64,000 nucleotides of DNA from Mytilus trossulus. Taxonomy: Eukaryota; Mollusca; Bivalvia; Mytilida; Mytilidae. The stretch lies in assembly GCF_036588685.1 (NCBI RefSeq), contig NC_086384.1, forward strand, positions 55,470,945 through 55,534,944, read 5' to 3'. The notes below the pieces were generated by a model, which was not told the DNA's origin, searched no databases, and saw only the letters and a program-made list of their open reading frames with translations. This document shows positions 1 through 11,880 of this stretch, piece after piece (within the stretch, counting starts at the first letter, position 1; every line of letters begins with the position of its first letter). The position numbers were made by a program, and so were the translations under genes.

Positions 1-720
1 ACTCTTGAGATTTACAATTAGAGTGCTTCTGGTTCAGTATTTACGTAAATACTATACCGCATTCATAACTTTAAGGAAAATTCTGCTTTCGAGGGGTTGC
101 TATTGCACTTTATGTTCTTTTGGAGCTTGCTTTCCTTTGTAATTTTTGTTGACAATATGGATGGTTTAAGGTCTTTTGTGTTTGTTTTATGTAGATGTTT
201 TGTAGATGCATTAAATCCCTCACATATCGCTGGTACTTACATACAGAAAGGCGCTTCAAAAGCAATTTATAACGTTGTTTTCTTTTTCTTTAAAGACTAA
301 CATTACGCTAGTTCATAGATTTGGTTTTGGAGGCTTAGTTTTGTTTACTGTTTATGAAATTATGACAATAATACATTTAACTTTTCAATGTTATTCAAAT
401 TCAATACGGTTTCACTAAGTCTAGAGAATATTTCATAATTCCAGTCAATAACAATGGGCTTATCGGATGAACATATATTATTTAAATGGTATTGATGAAC
501 TAGAATTAAACATATATAAGGCAAATAAGATCCTGACTGTTCATTACAAAAATGGCCAAAATAAATTTCCACGTATGTTTAAGCATTCTATTCCAATTGT
601 GAACATTTGAAGAAGAAAAAGTTGACCATTCAGTATTCAACTTTTAATAGTAACATGCAATCTAAGCAACCTTATTGAATATTTCGGAATAAATGTAACA
701 TATTAATACAAAATTAATTA
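1..720. other. Intergenic, no gene seen
   Basis: AT-rich sequence with only short open frames lacking recognisable domains, splice context or repeat structure. I see nothing functional here. Confidence 0.5.
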
Positions 721-1293
721 AAAGAGGGACGAAAGATACCAAAGGGACAGTCAAACTCATAAATCTAAAACAAACTGACAACGCCATGGCTAAAAATGAA
801 AAAGACAAACAGAAAAACAATAGTACACATGACACAACATAGAAAACTAAAGAATAAACAACACGAACCGCACCAAAAACTCCGGAAGGGTAAGCAGATT
901 CTGCTCCACATGCGGCACCCGTCGTGTTGCTTATGTGATTACAAATCCGGTAAATAGTCTAATTCGGTAGGTCAAATTCATGAAAGGGAAGGGGATTGTA
1001 GTTACGTCGTAAGGAACATATCCGATATCATTTGTGAAACGGTTATTCCATAACGGTCAACCAACTCGTGATGGCGTCCGTAAAATTTACGAAGGGATGA
1101 TTTCAACTTCACCATTTGGAACGCTTGGTTTAATAGCTTCCTTGTGAGCAGTAACCCTGTATCAAGAAAGTCATGATAGGAAATGCAAGCACGGGAATAT
1201 CGTATCAATTGGGAGATATATACCCCGTATGCAGGTGCTGCTGGAATGTTGCTACTTAGAAATGGACAGTTGACAATTGGAAAGCTGAAATAT
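721..1293 (+). repeat. Dispersed repeat family A, long copy
   Basis: Begins with GAGGGACGAAAGATACC and CAAAGGGACAGTCAAACTC and runs about 570 bp. A second plus-strand copy lies at 33421-33800, a diverged copy of its 3' part at 54850-55215, and reverse copies at 16470-16612, 51535-51695 and 55680-55975. Short frames inside are not conserved between copies, so it is treated as a non-coding interspersed repeat of unknown class. Confidence 0.75.
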
Positions 1294-1748
1294 GACTGTA
1301 GTTTACCCCACTGCCATAGAGGTTCAGTTTATACGTGATCGATTGATTGTTTGATCAATTAGAGTTCTATGCCACTTTCAGCACTATTGTACTATTTCGT
1401 TGACCTCAGTTTTTCTTAATAAAGGGACCTTGAGTGCTCGGAGAGAACGAGCGAGTTCGGAGGGAAAACTTATAATCCTATACAAAGAAGATTGAAGTGC
1501 ACCTGCCACATGTGGGATTTAAACTCGCAACATCAGTTTTACCAGGCTAATGATTATGATACAGTAGTTCACTTGGTCACAGATGTCCCTCTTAAGTTAT
1601 AGGTGCTACTCATTTTTTTTATATTGACCATATTCATCAGAAGGCATTTTGTATTTAATGATATAATTGTCATTTATTTATAATTTCCTTGATGAGCGTT
1701 AGATTAATTGCCATTAGTTTTTCACACATTTATGGAATTTTCATTCAG
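1294..1748. other. Spacer, nothing recognised
   Basis: No coding signal or repeat recognised. The last bases (TTTTCATTCAG) look like a retained splice acceptor for the propeller pseudo-exon that follows. Confidence 0.4.
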
Positions 1749-2736
1749 GAAAACTGTCATTTGGTAAAAATATTCTTCAGATGACAGCCAACTTACCGTG
1801 TAAAATGAGAGTTTACGGAAGCGCATCAACAAGAGATTTTAAAGGAAAAGAAGATTCACAAATCATCGACTGTTTAATTATTGGTAAATTGATTGTTTTT
1901 GTTGATGTTTACAACGAAAAACTAATAATCTTAACAATGAAAATGGAAGTTATAAGCAGGACATCAAATTGTCAGGTGAACCACAGGGCATGGCAGTAAT
2001 AAACGACAATTAGGTTGCTGTCTCATACCGTATAGCGGGTTATTTTCGCGGGGTGCAAATTTTCGCTTATTTTCGCGGATAGAACAAAATCGCCAAAATA
2101 AGTTCCGCCAAATTAAAGGTGTACCTACAAAGGTATGAATAAAAGTTTTTAATCCGCCAAAATAATAACCGCCAAAATATTTCGTATACCTTGTTCAATG
2201 AAAATCGCGAAATTTTACACCCGCGAAAATAACCCGCTATACGGTATAATACATTGTCTATTGAGATAAAATATATCAAAACAGGACGAGTGCAGAATGG
2301 GATCAGAACACTAAATAACAGGATCGTAATAGCCTATCAAAACGTTCGACTGTTTATCCATTTGTTTGATTCGCGCATTGTAGAAGTTTTAAATCTTAAA
2401 GGAGACAGAATCCGATCATTTTCATTTGGAGTACTCCCTCCAAGAGAGTGCTTAGAAATAAATAAAGACAAGTTGTTTCTTACCAGTGCATTTTTTCTGT
2501 TCTGCGGTGACCTGTATTGCTAAGTTATATATTAAAGATTAATGATTACATGATGAGGGTGACGATAGGAGTTACCACAAATCGAATTGACAATGTATAT
2601 GTATGTAGTTTAAACTCCAAAAATGTTATAATTACATCACAGGACGGTAAGCAATATCAAGAACTACTTACGGAGAAGGATGAAATGGTGATGCCGAGAA
2701 GTATTTATTATGATACAGCAAGCTATCACCTGTGAT
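1749..2736 (+). pseudogene. NHL-like propeller exon, pseudogene fragment
   Basis: A broken copy of the terminal exon of the two HEPN-NHL genes, in the opposite orientation. It starts after a TTCATTCAG acceptor in the same phase as its relatives. The first part carries a motif like CAIIGKLIVFL of gene 1 (here CLIIGKLIVFV); the next matches the YNIKTG strand region; the last matches GNVYV...SPDG and the ...YYD strand. Lesions: an early in-frame stop (AAT TAG) where its relatives continue, a MITE at 2025-2247, a stop right after the LYC of the LYCCDLYG block, frame changes, and a stop before the final strand. No HEPN or linker exons were found upstream, so it is an isolated duplicated exon or the end of a gene lost outside the window. 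Identity is clear; function is lost. Confidence 0.85.
2025..2247. mobile_element. MITE with ATACCGTATAGCGGG termini
   Basis: A 223-bp element with about 27-bp inverted ends, ATACCGTATAGCGGGTTATT on the left and its complement on the right. Internal CGCGAAAAT and CGCCAAAAT motifs occur in both orientations. It interrupts the propeller homology of the pseudo-exon, which resumes directly after it, so the insertion is inferred from broken coding homology. No coding capacity; superfamily not assigned. Confidence 0.8.
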
Positions 2737-2902
2737 AACTTATATGAGTAAATCATGCATTGTTTCAAGTTTGATTAATTTATATTTTTGTATTTCATCT
2801 ATATTCTGTAATATTTGAAATACTGCGCTTTGTATAAGATAAAAGGGATCAAACGATTTTTTTGAATTTTTGTATTGCTTAGAAATCAGAAAGTAATTAA
2901 AG

Positions 2903-3548
2903 CCTCGGTCACACCTTACCGGATAGCACGAACGGAAGCCTAACGGATGAAAATAAAAGTTGTCCGTTGACAACATTGGTATCCGTTGGGAGTCCGTTGA
3001 TTTACTGACCAAATAAAACGGACGCGTAACGAATGCATAACGGACACACACCGGATATGCAACGTACGAGAAACGAAAACGTACCGGACAGAACGGACGT
3101 GGCACGTATCTTCAACGGACGAGTTCCGCATAAAACGGACACCTAGCGGAAGCGGAAGTGGATAAACAAGATATACGAAAAAAATTAAAAGCGACCTGAC
3201 GCGAAATTTTCAATTGGCATATATCCGTTTCAGATCCGTTCATCATTCGTTTTATCAGTTAAATGTCCGGTAGAAGTCCGTTTCACATTCGTTCAACATC
3301 CGTTTTATCCGTTAGAAGTCCGTTGGTGAATTTATCTGCAAAACCTCCAACGGATGTATAACGGAAGCGAAACGGACGAGTGCCGTACAAAACGGACGGC
3401 TACCGGACGTACAACGGACATTTCATCCGTTGGAAATCCGTTCAAAGTTTTCAACCGGACATAACGGACGTCTAACGGACATTTACAGATTGAAAAGAAG
3501 TTATCCGTTGGGCATCCGTTCGAGCAATCCGTTAAGGTGTGACCGAGG
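2903..3548. mobile_element. MITE-like element with dense ACGGA/TCCGT motifs
   Basis: Ends are CCTCGGTCACACCTTA on the left and TAAGGTGTGACCGAGG on the right, an almost perfect inverted pair. The 646-bp interior is filled with ACGGAC/AACGGA and its complement in both orientations, so it can fold extensively. Open frames are artefacts of the motif array. A clear target duplication was not identified. Confidence 0.8.
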
Positions 3549-3749
3549 ATTTACTACACTTTATATACTAATTTTTATAAATATTCATATAAAACTAATG
3601 TAGTAGTAGTTTGTAAAAATTCAAAATTATATTTATACTATCAAATACTGCTTGACACTTTAAAAAGATCGCTTATGATTGTATTGAATAAGGTTGACCT
3701 TGTAGATGAATGAATTATGCAGTACAATTTTAATACAGTTTTAATTGTT

Positions 3750-3985
3750 TGTATAAAAAAGAAGATGTGGTATGATTGCCAATGAGATAACTGTCCACAA
3801 TATACCAAAAAGACACATACATTAACAACTTTAGGTCACCGTACGGCCTTCAACAATGAGAAAAGCCCATACCGCATAGTCAGCTATATATAAAAGGCCC
3901 CGATATGACAATGTAAAACAATTCAAACGAGAAAACAAACGGCCTTATTTATATATAAAAAATGAACGAAAAACAAATTGTGTTG
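3750..3985 (+). repeat. Dispersed repeat family B
   Basis: Contains GAAGATGTGGTATGATTG, CCAATGAGATAACTGTCC and GAGAAAAGCCCATACCGCAT. Reverse copies occur at 41985-42240, 33950-34020 and 45045-45110, and direct copies at 31005-31195, 53715-53925, 62835-62910 and 63645-63785. Non-coding, class unknown. Confidence 0.75.
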
Positions 3986-4229
3986 ATAAAAGGAAATAAC
4001 TCAACCAACGTTGTACGCAGGTTGCAACATATGATAACTGTCATGATCAAACAATTAATTAAGATTTTATACCAGGATCATCTAATTGTGCGAAGCGCCT
4101 TAGAACCTTCCGATTATTTTGTTTTTTTATTTGTTCAATCTATTTCTTTCTTTGGGGTATTTCGTGGAATATATTTTCGTCGGTTTTAATTTGGACATGT
4201 AATGTTCAACCTTGGTCGGGTATAAATCA

Positions 4230-4450
4230 AACTCTTCAAAATGGTTAGAAACTATTCGAGTACAGACCTAGTACAAGTTCAGACTGATTAGTATAGTTCA
4301 GATCGATTGATTGATTGATTGATGGGTACTTAACATCCAGTGGCAAATAGTTAATGCAAGTTAAGGACGTAGTATGGTTCAGACTAGATTCGAGTAGAAT
4401 CGAGTAAAATTCAGAATGGTGGAAACAAAAATCAGTACAATCGGGTACAC
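4230..4450 (+). mobile_element. Truncated right end of a second CACTA-type element
   Basis: Carries the motif set of the right end of the nearby 9.7-kb element (GGTTCAGACT, CGAGTACAG, CGAGTAAAA, then AATCAGTACAATCGGGTACA). Homology stops some 40 bp before the expected terminus, so no intact end or target duplication remains. It lies outside the 9.7-kb element, so it is a separate degraded copy. Confidence 0.5.
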
Positions 4451-4624
4451 CTACTTCTTATTTCATATTTAACTGGTTTGAATCGAACGCGACTTAGAAT
4501 TTCTTAATTTTACAAATATTACTTTGTTTAGCTTAGAGTTGTGCAGAACAGTATTACACATATTATAAATCAGTCGTTGATAGAAAAATCATTGGACACA
4601 ATATTCAATAGATTCATATTTTTT

Positions 4625-4821
4625 TTAGACAAACATGTCATTTTCTTTATGGTTAACGTCATATAGAAATGCATACTCAGGCTCTGTATTACAAACCAAT
4701 AGGTGGTTGTTTGATTTGTCAAAACAAATTCCAACTGGGGATATTAGTTCGTCTTCCTTCGTAAGTAATTCCGTGCTATGTTCACCATCATGTGATACCA
4801 CTACAACTTTATCAGAGCTAT
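4625..4821 (-). pseudogene. Gene 2 propeller exon, severed C-terminal part
   Basis: Encodes the last propeller strands: an SSDKVVVVSHDG block aligning with SSNVIVVLPDG of gene 1, then ELLTKEDEL, GICFDKSNNHLLVCN and AFLYDV, ending in TAA at 4625. The apparent upstream methionine lies in the transposon terminus. Reading frame and content continue exactly from the part ending at 14526, so both pieces were one exon before the insertion. Confidence 0.88.
4819..4821. repeat. Left TAT target duplication of the CACTA element
   Basis: TAT directly precedes the terminal CACTA. The matching copy is at 14526-14528. Removing the element with one copy restores the host codons AAT AGC TCT on the minus strand, which supports this 3-bp duplication. 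Confidence 0.85.
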
Positions 4822-5100
4822 CACTACAAACCATTAAAAGTCTGAAATGGCCTATATCTGTACTCGACCACTCTGAATCGTCTGAGATTTACTTGATAAT
4901 ACTCGACTGTAGTCTGAACCATACTTAACAGTCTGAATGTGTACTTGACCAGTACTTAACCATTTTATACGAGTCTGAACCGTACTTGACCTAGTCTGAA
5001 CCGTACTCGACCTAGTCTGAACAGTACTCGACCTAGTCTGAACCTTACTCGACCTAGTCTGAACCATACTCGACCAAGTCTTAACCAACCTAGACCTATT
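4822..5100. repeat. Left subterminal repeat array of the CACTA element
   Basis: About eight copies of a roughly 20-bp motif resembling TAGTCTGAACCGTACTCGAC in one orientation, beginning just inside the inverted end. The array at the right end has the complementary orientation. In known CACTA elements such arrays are transposase-binding regions; that role here is inferred. Confidence 0.8.
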
Positions 5101-5486
5101 CTTTGTAAATATCAACTGAATTTTATCAATTTTTTAATAAAAATGAAATTTGAAGAACAACTTGAATTTTAAATGTATTTAATACAGTATTGAAATTAAA
5201 ATTTCACAATAATCAATCATAATATAACTTCAACTCAATGTTAATCAACATTTACATAATAATATATATCAACTTTTAAAATATAAATAAAACAAGCTGA
5301 TCAAATAATCTAAAAAAATAAATTGTGACTAATATTTTTAATATTATTCAAAATTTAATGAATAATTCGGAAGTATTTTATGGTAACTGGACTATTTTCA
5401 CCATTAACTTAAGCCTAGTATAAATTTATGGTGTCAGTTGAGTTTAGCTAATAATGCAGTGAATGTTTTTTTTTTTATTAATATAT

Positions 5487-5501
5487 ATATATATATATAA
5501 A
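5487..5501. repeat. Short AT microsatellite
   Basis: A run of alternating TA inside the CACTA element in very AT-rich, otherwise featureless sequence (about 5100-6230). Confidence 0.5.
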
Positions 5502-6232
5502 ATAGTATATAAAACAACTTAATAATTTTAAAAAAAATGAGAGCTTAATTGTGTTGTTTTATTAAACCAAGAATTTAATATAATCATGATAATAGATTTT
5601 CCATAGCAATCCTTGATAACCTTTTTAAAAAAGGAAATGTATTCCAAAGTAACAGTTAAAATTTATTTCAATTAATTTAAGTATTTTTTTTTGTCAAATT
5701 AACATGGCATACATAAAGCACTTTAATATGTTCTAATTACCTCAGTACATGTGTGTTTTACAGGTAAAAAGGAAGCCATATCTTCTTAAATACGTGTATT
5801 ACTTATCTAGTACATACATGTATATTCGAAAGGCCTTGTTATTTAATTTAAACAGGATGTTGCAATTTTGAATCACTGTTATTTAGAATTTAATACCTCT
5901 GACCAGGTGTGATCTTATTTATGAGTTTGCCCCCAATCAGAGGTTATACTTTATATTTCACCACTAATCAGAAAAACAATTTTATTTATCTATTTAATTT
6001 TATACCTTTTTGATATAAGTTATATGTATTTTTTTTTTTATCATAAATATAATCAGAGATATATTTCTTTTATAAGGTTAAATTTTTTTATAAATTTTGT
6101 TGGCTGTTGTTATATCTGTCAGTTAAAAAGAAATTTGTTTTAACACTTAAAAAAGTAGATGTTTTTTGGTCTAGTATGGTTCAGACTGGTCGAGTATTAT
6201 TCAGACCTTTGGTATATATTGAATAAAAAAAG

Positions 6233-7520
6233 GACATGCTGGCACAGTAAATTGATGCGAGTAAAATTTGTAGTCATAATATTCAAATACTGCTATCTTT
6301 TCATTATACAATAATCCTTACATGAAAAGATAACTCATTTCCTATGTGGCTATATAGATTTACATATGTATTTAATAAAATGCTATTATGTTCAGTTTTG
6401 GTTGTTGCAGACAAATAATTGTATAATACGAGTCAGTCTGAGGTATGCAAAGCTACTGAATTGTGTTTACAATTCAATATTTTGAATACAAAAAAAAGAC
6501 ATGCTGGCACTCTAAATTGATGCGAACAATTTTTTTTAGTCATAATATTCAAATATTGCTACCTTTTGTATTATACAATCAATCCTTACATGACAATATA
6601 ACTCATTTACTATTCGGCTAAATAGATTTACATAATAGAATGTTTATATGGTCAGTTTTGTTTGTTGCGGACAAATAATTTTATTATATGAGTCAGTCTG
6701 AGGTATGAAAACTACTGCATTTTGTTTACGATTAAATATTTTGAATACAAAAAGGACATGCTGGCACTATAAATTGATGCAAACAAAATTTTTTAGTCAT
6801 ACTTTTTAAATATTAGTACCTTTTTTATTATTCAATCAATCCTTACAAGAAGATATTACCCATTTACTATGCAGCTATATAGATTTACATAATAAAATGC
6901 TTATATGGTCAGTTTTGAGTGTTGCGGACAAATAATTTTATAATACGAGTCAGTCTGAGGTATGAAAACTACTGAAATTTGTTTACGATTCAATATATTG
7001 AATAAAAAAAAGACATGCTAACACTCTAAATGGATGCGAGTAAAAAAATTTAGTCATAATATTCAAATACTGCTATCTTTTTCATTATACAATCAATTCT
7101 CACATGAAAATATACTCATTTACTTTGTGGCTATATAGATTTACATAATGAAATGCTTATATGGTCAGTTTTGAGTTGCGGACAAATAATTTTATCATAT
7201 GAGTCAGTCTAAGGTAAAAAAAAACTATTGAATTTTGTTTGCGATTCAATATTTTGAATATAAAAGGACATGCTGTCACTCTAAATTGATTCAAACAAAA
7301 TGTTTATGTCATAATATTCAAATATTGCTTCCTTTTTTATTATACAATCAATCTTTATATCAAAATATAACTCATTTACTATGGGGGCTATATAGATTTA
7401 CTTAATAAATTGCTTATATGGTCAGTTTGGGTTGTTGCAAACAAATAATTATATATTACGAGTTAGTCTGATGTATGAAAACTACTGAATTTTGTTTACT
7501 ATTCAATATTTTAAATAAAA
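6233..7520. repeat. Five-copy tandem repeat, unit about 255-265 bp
   Basis: Each unit starts with GACATGCTGGCAC or a close variant, at about 6233, 6498, 6755, 7012 and 7267, and contains TTGCGGACAAATAATTTTAT and ACGAGTCAGTCTGAGGTATG. Copies differ by small indels and substitutions. A diverged part of the unit recurs at 13560-13760 near the other end of the element. No coding capacity. Confidence 0.88.
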
Positions 7521-7633
7521 AAAATTCATGGCCGTCAGGCTGGTACAACAATTGCGGTCAATTGTAATATGGTCAATGATGGCATAAAAATAATATGAGG
7601 AAGGCGCTACCTTAAATGCCAGCTTTATAATGT

Positions 7634-7913
7634 CAGGGGTACCACGATTTCCCGAGAACTACGAGAAAAACGTAATATCCCGAAAACAAGGATTTTGCAT
7701 ACAAGACATAGAAATCGAATTTTTGACCTGAAATTGCATTTTTATTGAATAAAAACGAGTAATATCTCTTATAAGTATTCTTTATTATTGTAAAAAATAG
7801 TAAAAACACAATAAAAACACCTATAACACAATTAAAAATCTTGTTCTCGTGATATATAATCTTGTTTTCGGGAAATTACGTTTTTCTCGTAGTTCTCGGG
7901 AAATCGTGGTACC
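7634..7913. mobile_element. Foldback MITE with GGTACCACGATTTCCCG ends
   Basis: About 50-bp inverted ends: GGTACCACGATTTCCCGAGA on the left and its complement on the right. The left end can be read as CAGGGGTACC, a hAT-like start, and a near-identical TAATGT flanks both sides, so a hAT-type target duplication is plausible but imperfect. Non-coding, nested in the CACTA element. Confidence 0.75.
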
Positions 7914-7919
7914 GTAATG

Positions 7920-9233
7920 TCCTAGATAATGATTGGTTGTTGGTTGTTCAACGTTCAGTGGCAAATATTTCATGCATGTTCAGAACGAATGTCCAAGGCA
8001 CTTATAACAAATAACATTTTGTTTATGTCCAAAATAAAATTATAAGTTCAGATGGAAAATGCTATTTTTCTTGAAAAAAATATTCTGAATCCCAAATTGA
8101 TGAATAAAAAAGCATAGGACAAAAAAATGTTTGAATCCAGATCTTTGCCAAAAATGATTTTATCTTTCAGATATGCTAAATAAATTTAACTTTTATATAT
8201 CTAATAACCTAAAAACTTCCCAAACCGCACATATGTCAGTCTGTACACAGTATTTTTAGGTGATAATAAGACTGTATTTGCCAATTTGTTATGGTAAACC
8301 TTAATAATAGTGTTAAATTTTGACTAAATAATTTTAAATGATAGCGCTGAAGGGCTTCGGTAAAAAAAAATCTGACTCGAATAAAAAAAACATTTGTATT
8401 TCTGATCATCTTCAGTTTGTGAGTTCTACATCAATAATTATATTATGTACTATTAAATTCAGAGTCGGTTTTATGTCCTTTCTTGAATATATTTTTTTGT
8501 TACATGTACATAATGTAGCTTACTTTTCAAGTTCTTATATGACAGCAAAAAAAGATTGAGAATGGAAATGGGAAATACAAGCATGTTAAAAAAACACATT
8601 TGGTTTCAGACAATAACTTGAGTTAAGTAAATGGATTTCCATGAAATTTTACCAAGAGGTTCATACACAAAACTCAAAAGGAAGATTATAATTGATTTTG
8701 GGGTTATAGTACATTATTGGGGGTATTTTTATTTTTTTATTTTGGGTTTTTCTTCCAAAAATTACCTTATTTACATCAATTATACTCATCTCGTACAGAT
8801 TTGGCAGGAGATGCACTCAAAATAGGGTGTTTTAAACATTTTATCTGTAGTCTGTGCATTTTTCCTATGATGTACATGTACTTCTTGATAATGTTGATGT
8901 GAGTATCATGATAAAGAAAATATATTTGGTAACCGTAAGTATATATTCACAATTGACATGCACCAGAGCGAGAAAAGGATCTTCTTTCCCTTTAATTCCA
9001 AAAATTGCGCATGATTTTTTTTGGTAAATAAAACATTTGTCAATGTTTGAAACTTTCAGTAATAAAATTCAGTTTAGCTTGTTTGAATGTTTCACTGATT
9101 GTGTGAAAATTTTAGCAGCAATGTACAAAACACTTGAATGAATTGCATTATCTGCAGAATTATTGATAACTTTCCTCACAATAAATTCACAAGGACATAA
9201 AACTAACATATTGTCTATGCTATTCTGATCTGA
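7920..9233. other. CACTA interior, no gene recognised
   Basis: Low-complexity AT-rich sequence. At 7931-7990 is a dispersed motif (CAGTGGCAAATATTTCATGC) that recurs at about 4330-4370 outside the element. Short open frames at 8338-8902 are compositionally biased and unconvincing. Confidence 0.4.
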
Positions 9234-9241
9234 GTTTTATA

Positions 9242-11298
9242 CAGGGATGGGCACGATTACTGACAAATGTAATCGATTAATAATCGATTACATGAAGGAT
9301 TTTTGTGCAATCGATTAATAATCGATTACTCAAATTTTAGTATGTAATCGATTACAATCGATTACTTTATCAAAAGTAATTACATTACTTTTCGATTACT
9401 GTCGATTACATACTTCAACATTTCAACAAAAAATAACATGAGTAAAACACAATTATATTGCTCAACATTTGAATAGTGGAAATTAAGATCTTTACAAAAT
9501 GCATCATTCAAAGTATTGCATGTTACTAAATTATAATTTAATAGCTGCTTTTTAGATCAAATCTCTTGATGAAGATTAGAAATATTTAAAAAAATCTTGA
9601 AATTTTGACTTTCAACATAAATGAAAGATATGTCATTGCATTGCAATAATCGCTTATTCATAAATAATTGTTTTTCAAAAATTAAGCTATCTTACTGGTC
9701 CGAGAACACAATTAATTCGTAGTGCATTTCTTTTAGAACATAAATGAAAATAAAAAATATCCCACCTGCGCTTTCTCAAAGAAACTTTTACAGTGTATTG
9801 TTCTACTTTTGGGACATCAAATTTATAGAAAATATGGACAATTTTATGTTTAAGGCGTCTTGAAATCTTTTGACAGCTTCCAAAGTGCTCATTTTCAACC
9901 TTTTTCAGCTGGACCAAATCACTACTTTCCTTTAAAATTCTGGACCCGAATTTTTTTACAGTGTAATTTCATCCCCCTACTTGCAATTTGAGGCATTGAA
10001 CATGGAGAAATAAATTTGGAAGGGGTATAAAAAATAATGGCAAGTAACCCACTGTCAACACTAGGGACTATAACAACGGAAATCAAGGGACGACAATGGT
10101 GGTCTCGGACCTACTGACTTACGTTAGCTTTTTTGTTTGTACTCTTTATAACAAAAACAATTTTAGCATAGTTTATTAGAATGTTTAATGGAAATATGAA
10201 AATAACCATAATTAATTAGTTCAGCTAATTTTTAAGATCAAAATTTATTTTTATAATGACATGCATGATTTAATCCTTTTGTTTGGATAACAACACTAAT
10301 TACAGATTATTTAACTGCCACTGGAGTATAATTTATAACCTGGGGCCAAATATTGTAAATTTCCTTCTTAATTAGACATAAGATAATTGAAATAAAAACA
10401 AAGTATGTTTGTTATTGATTAGAAGACTTTGATTATCTCATTAGTAAAGGCAATTTTGTTAAGATTTGTAACTTCTTCAATCAAATTATATACAAAATAT
10501 ATATTTATAGTGTCAAAGGGATACATGTATATGTATTTCTGAAAAGAATTGCTATGCATTGCCATTGGTTCATTGCTAAAGGGATTTATGTTCTTTTTTA
10601 ATTTAATTTATATACAAATTTACATGTAGATCATAACATTTAAGAAATCAACTGTTTATCTTTTCTAAGCTTTAATTTCAACTCTGATTGAAAATGATGT
10701 TTTCAGGAAATATAATACGAATAAGCTTACTACTTTTAAAAATGTAGTACAGAACCTAACCAAATACAGACACATTTCTTATTTAAAATCTATTTTATCA
10801 TTTCAAATCTATTTTCTTATTTAAATATTAAAATAATAAAGCTCTTGAATTATTGACAAGCACATACATCCATTTGTTTCAAACACTAGATATAAAAGTA
10901 AATTTAGGTAGGGGATCTGGTTACTCATAATGCAGCTTGAGACAATAGATAAAAATAAGGCAGTTGCTTAATTAACTCTGAAGTATTGTTGATGCATAAT
11001 ATTTTATGTGTACTACAAAGTGATAACATGCATATTTTCCTCTGAAATAGGTTAATTTTCATCAAACTATTTTACTAAAGTAATCGAAATGTAATCGAAA
11101 AGTAATCGATGATTACACTACATCCAAATTTTTGCTGTAATCGATGATTACACTACATCCAAATTTTTGCTGTAATCGATTAAATTACAATTACATGTAA
11201 TCGAAAATGTCTTCGATTACAGATTACTGTCGATTGCTTGAAAAAATTTAATCAATTACAATCGATTACGATTACAGATTACGATTACCCCATCCCTG
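9242..11298. mobile_element. Non-autonomous hAT-type element, 2,057 bp
   Basis: Left end CAGGGATGGG, right end CCCATCCCTG, flanked by identical 8-bp GTTTTATA at 9234-9241 and 11299-11306. CAGGG ends and an 8-bp target duplication are the hAT signature. Both ends carry many copies of TAATCGATTA and GATTACGATTAC in both orientations; the middle is AT-rich and shows no transposase-like frame. It lies inside the CACTA element and is therefore younger. Confidence 0.88.
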
Positions 11299-11770
11299 GT
11301 TTTATACATACATATACTGGCATGGCTGTGCTGTTTCAAGTTGTCTTCTTTTTTGGATTTCTTGAGAAGTATTTGTTTAACCTGTTCAGTCACTATAAAG
11401 TGTTACAATTCTGATTTAGACGCAACACATTAATAGTGACCAAAAAGGTACTGCTTTCACATGAGAGAAGCTAGAAAAAAATTAAATGAACACATTTTCA
11501 ATATTTTTGTAGGACTTACTATCATATGAAATTAAGGAGATCTGTAGTTAGAGACTTCTGCTGAATAGAAATATATGTGGGTCTACCTGCTACCTGTTTT
11601 CAAATTAGTCCATATTGAAGTTTAAAGGATCCCAAATTAAAATATGTTTGATTTCAACTGACAAAAAAAATTGTGTTATTTATATGCTCAATATACATCT
11701 GCGGTCGTATCAGGCTGTGCATGGCAAAGCATTTTATTGCCTTTAGGTTTGTACTTTTTTGTTTGTTTTG

Positions 11771-11880
11771 GTCATGAAAATAAATTTGTAGTTCTGTTGT
11801 GAAGTTGCTAACATGAGAGTATACAAATTGCACCTATATTGTGAGTTTTTTTCACCAACTTTTTCTATAAACCAGACAAA
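11771..11880. repeat. Direct duplication, copy 1
   Basis: Starts GTCATGAAAATAAATTTGTA, includes GTGAAGTTGCTAACATGAGA and ends near ACCAGACA. A second copy is at 12771-12875. Function unknown. Confidence 0.7.

Noticed and set aside
2740..3131. Two overlapping minus-strand frames of 121 and 63 codons
   Set aside because: Both are made of the ACGGA motif array of the inverted-end element.
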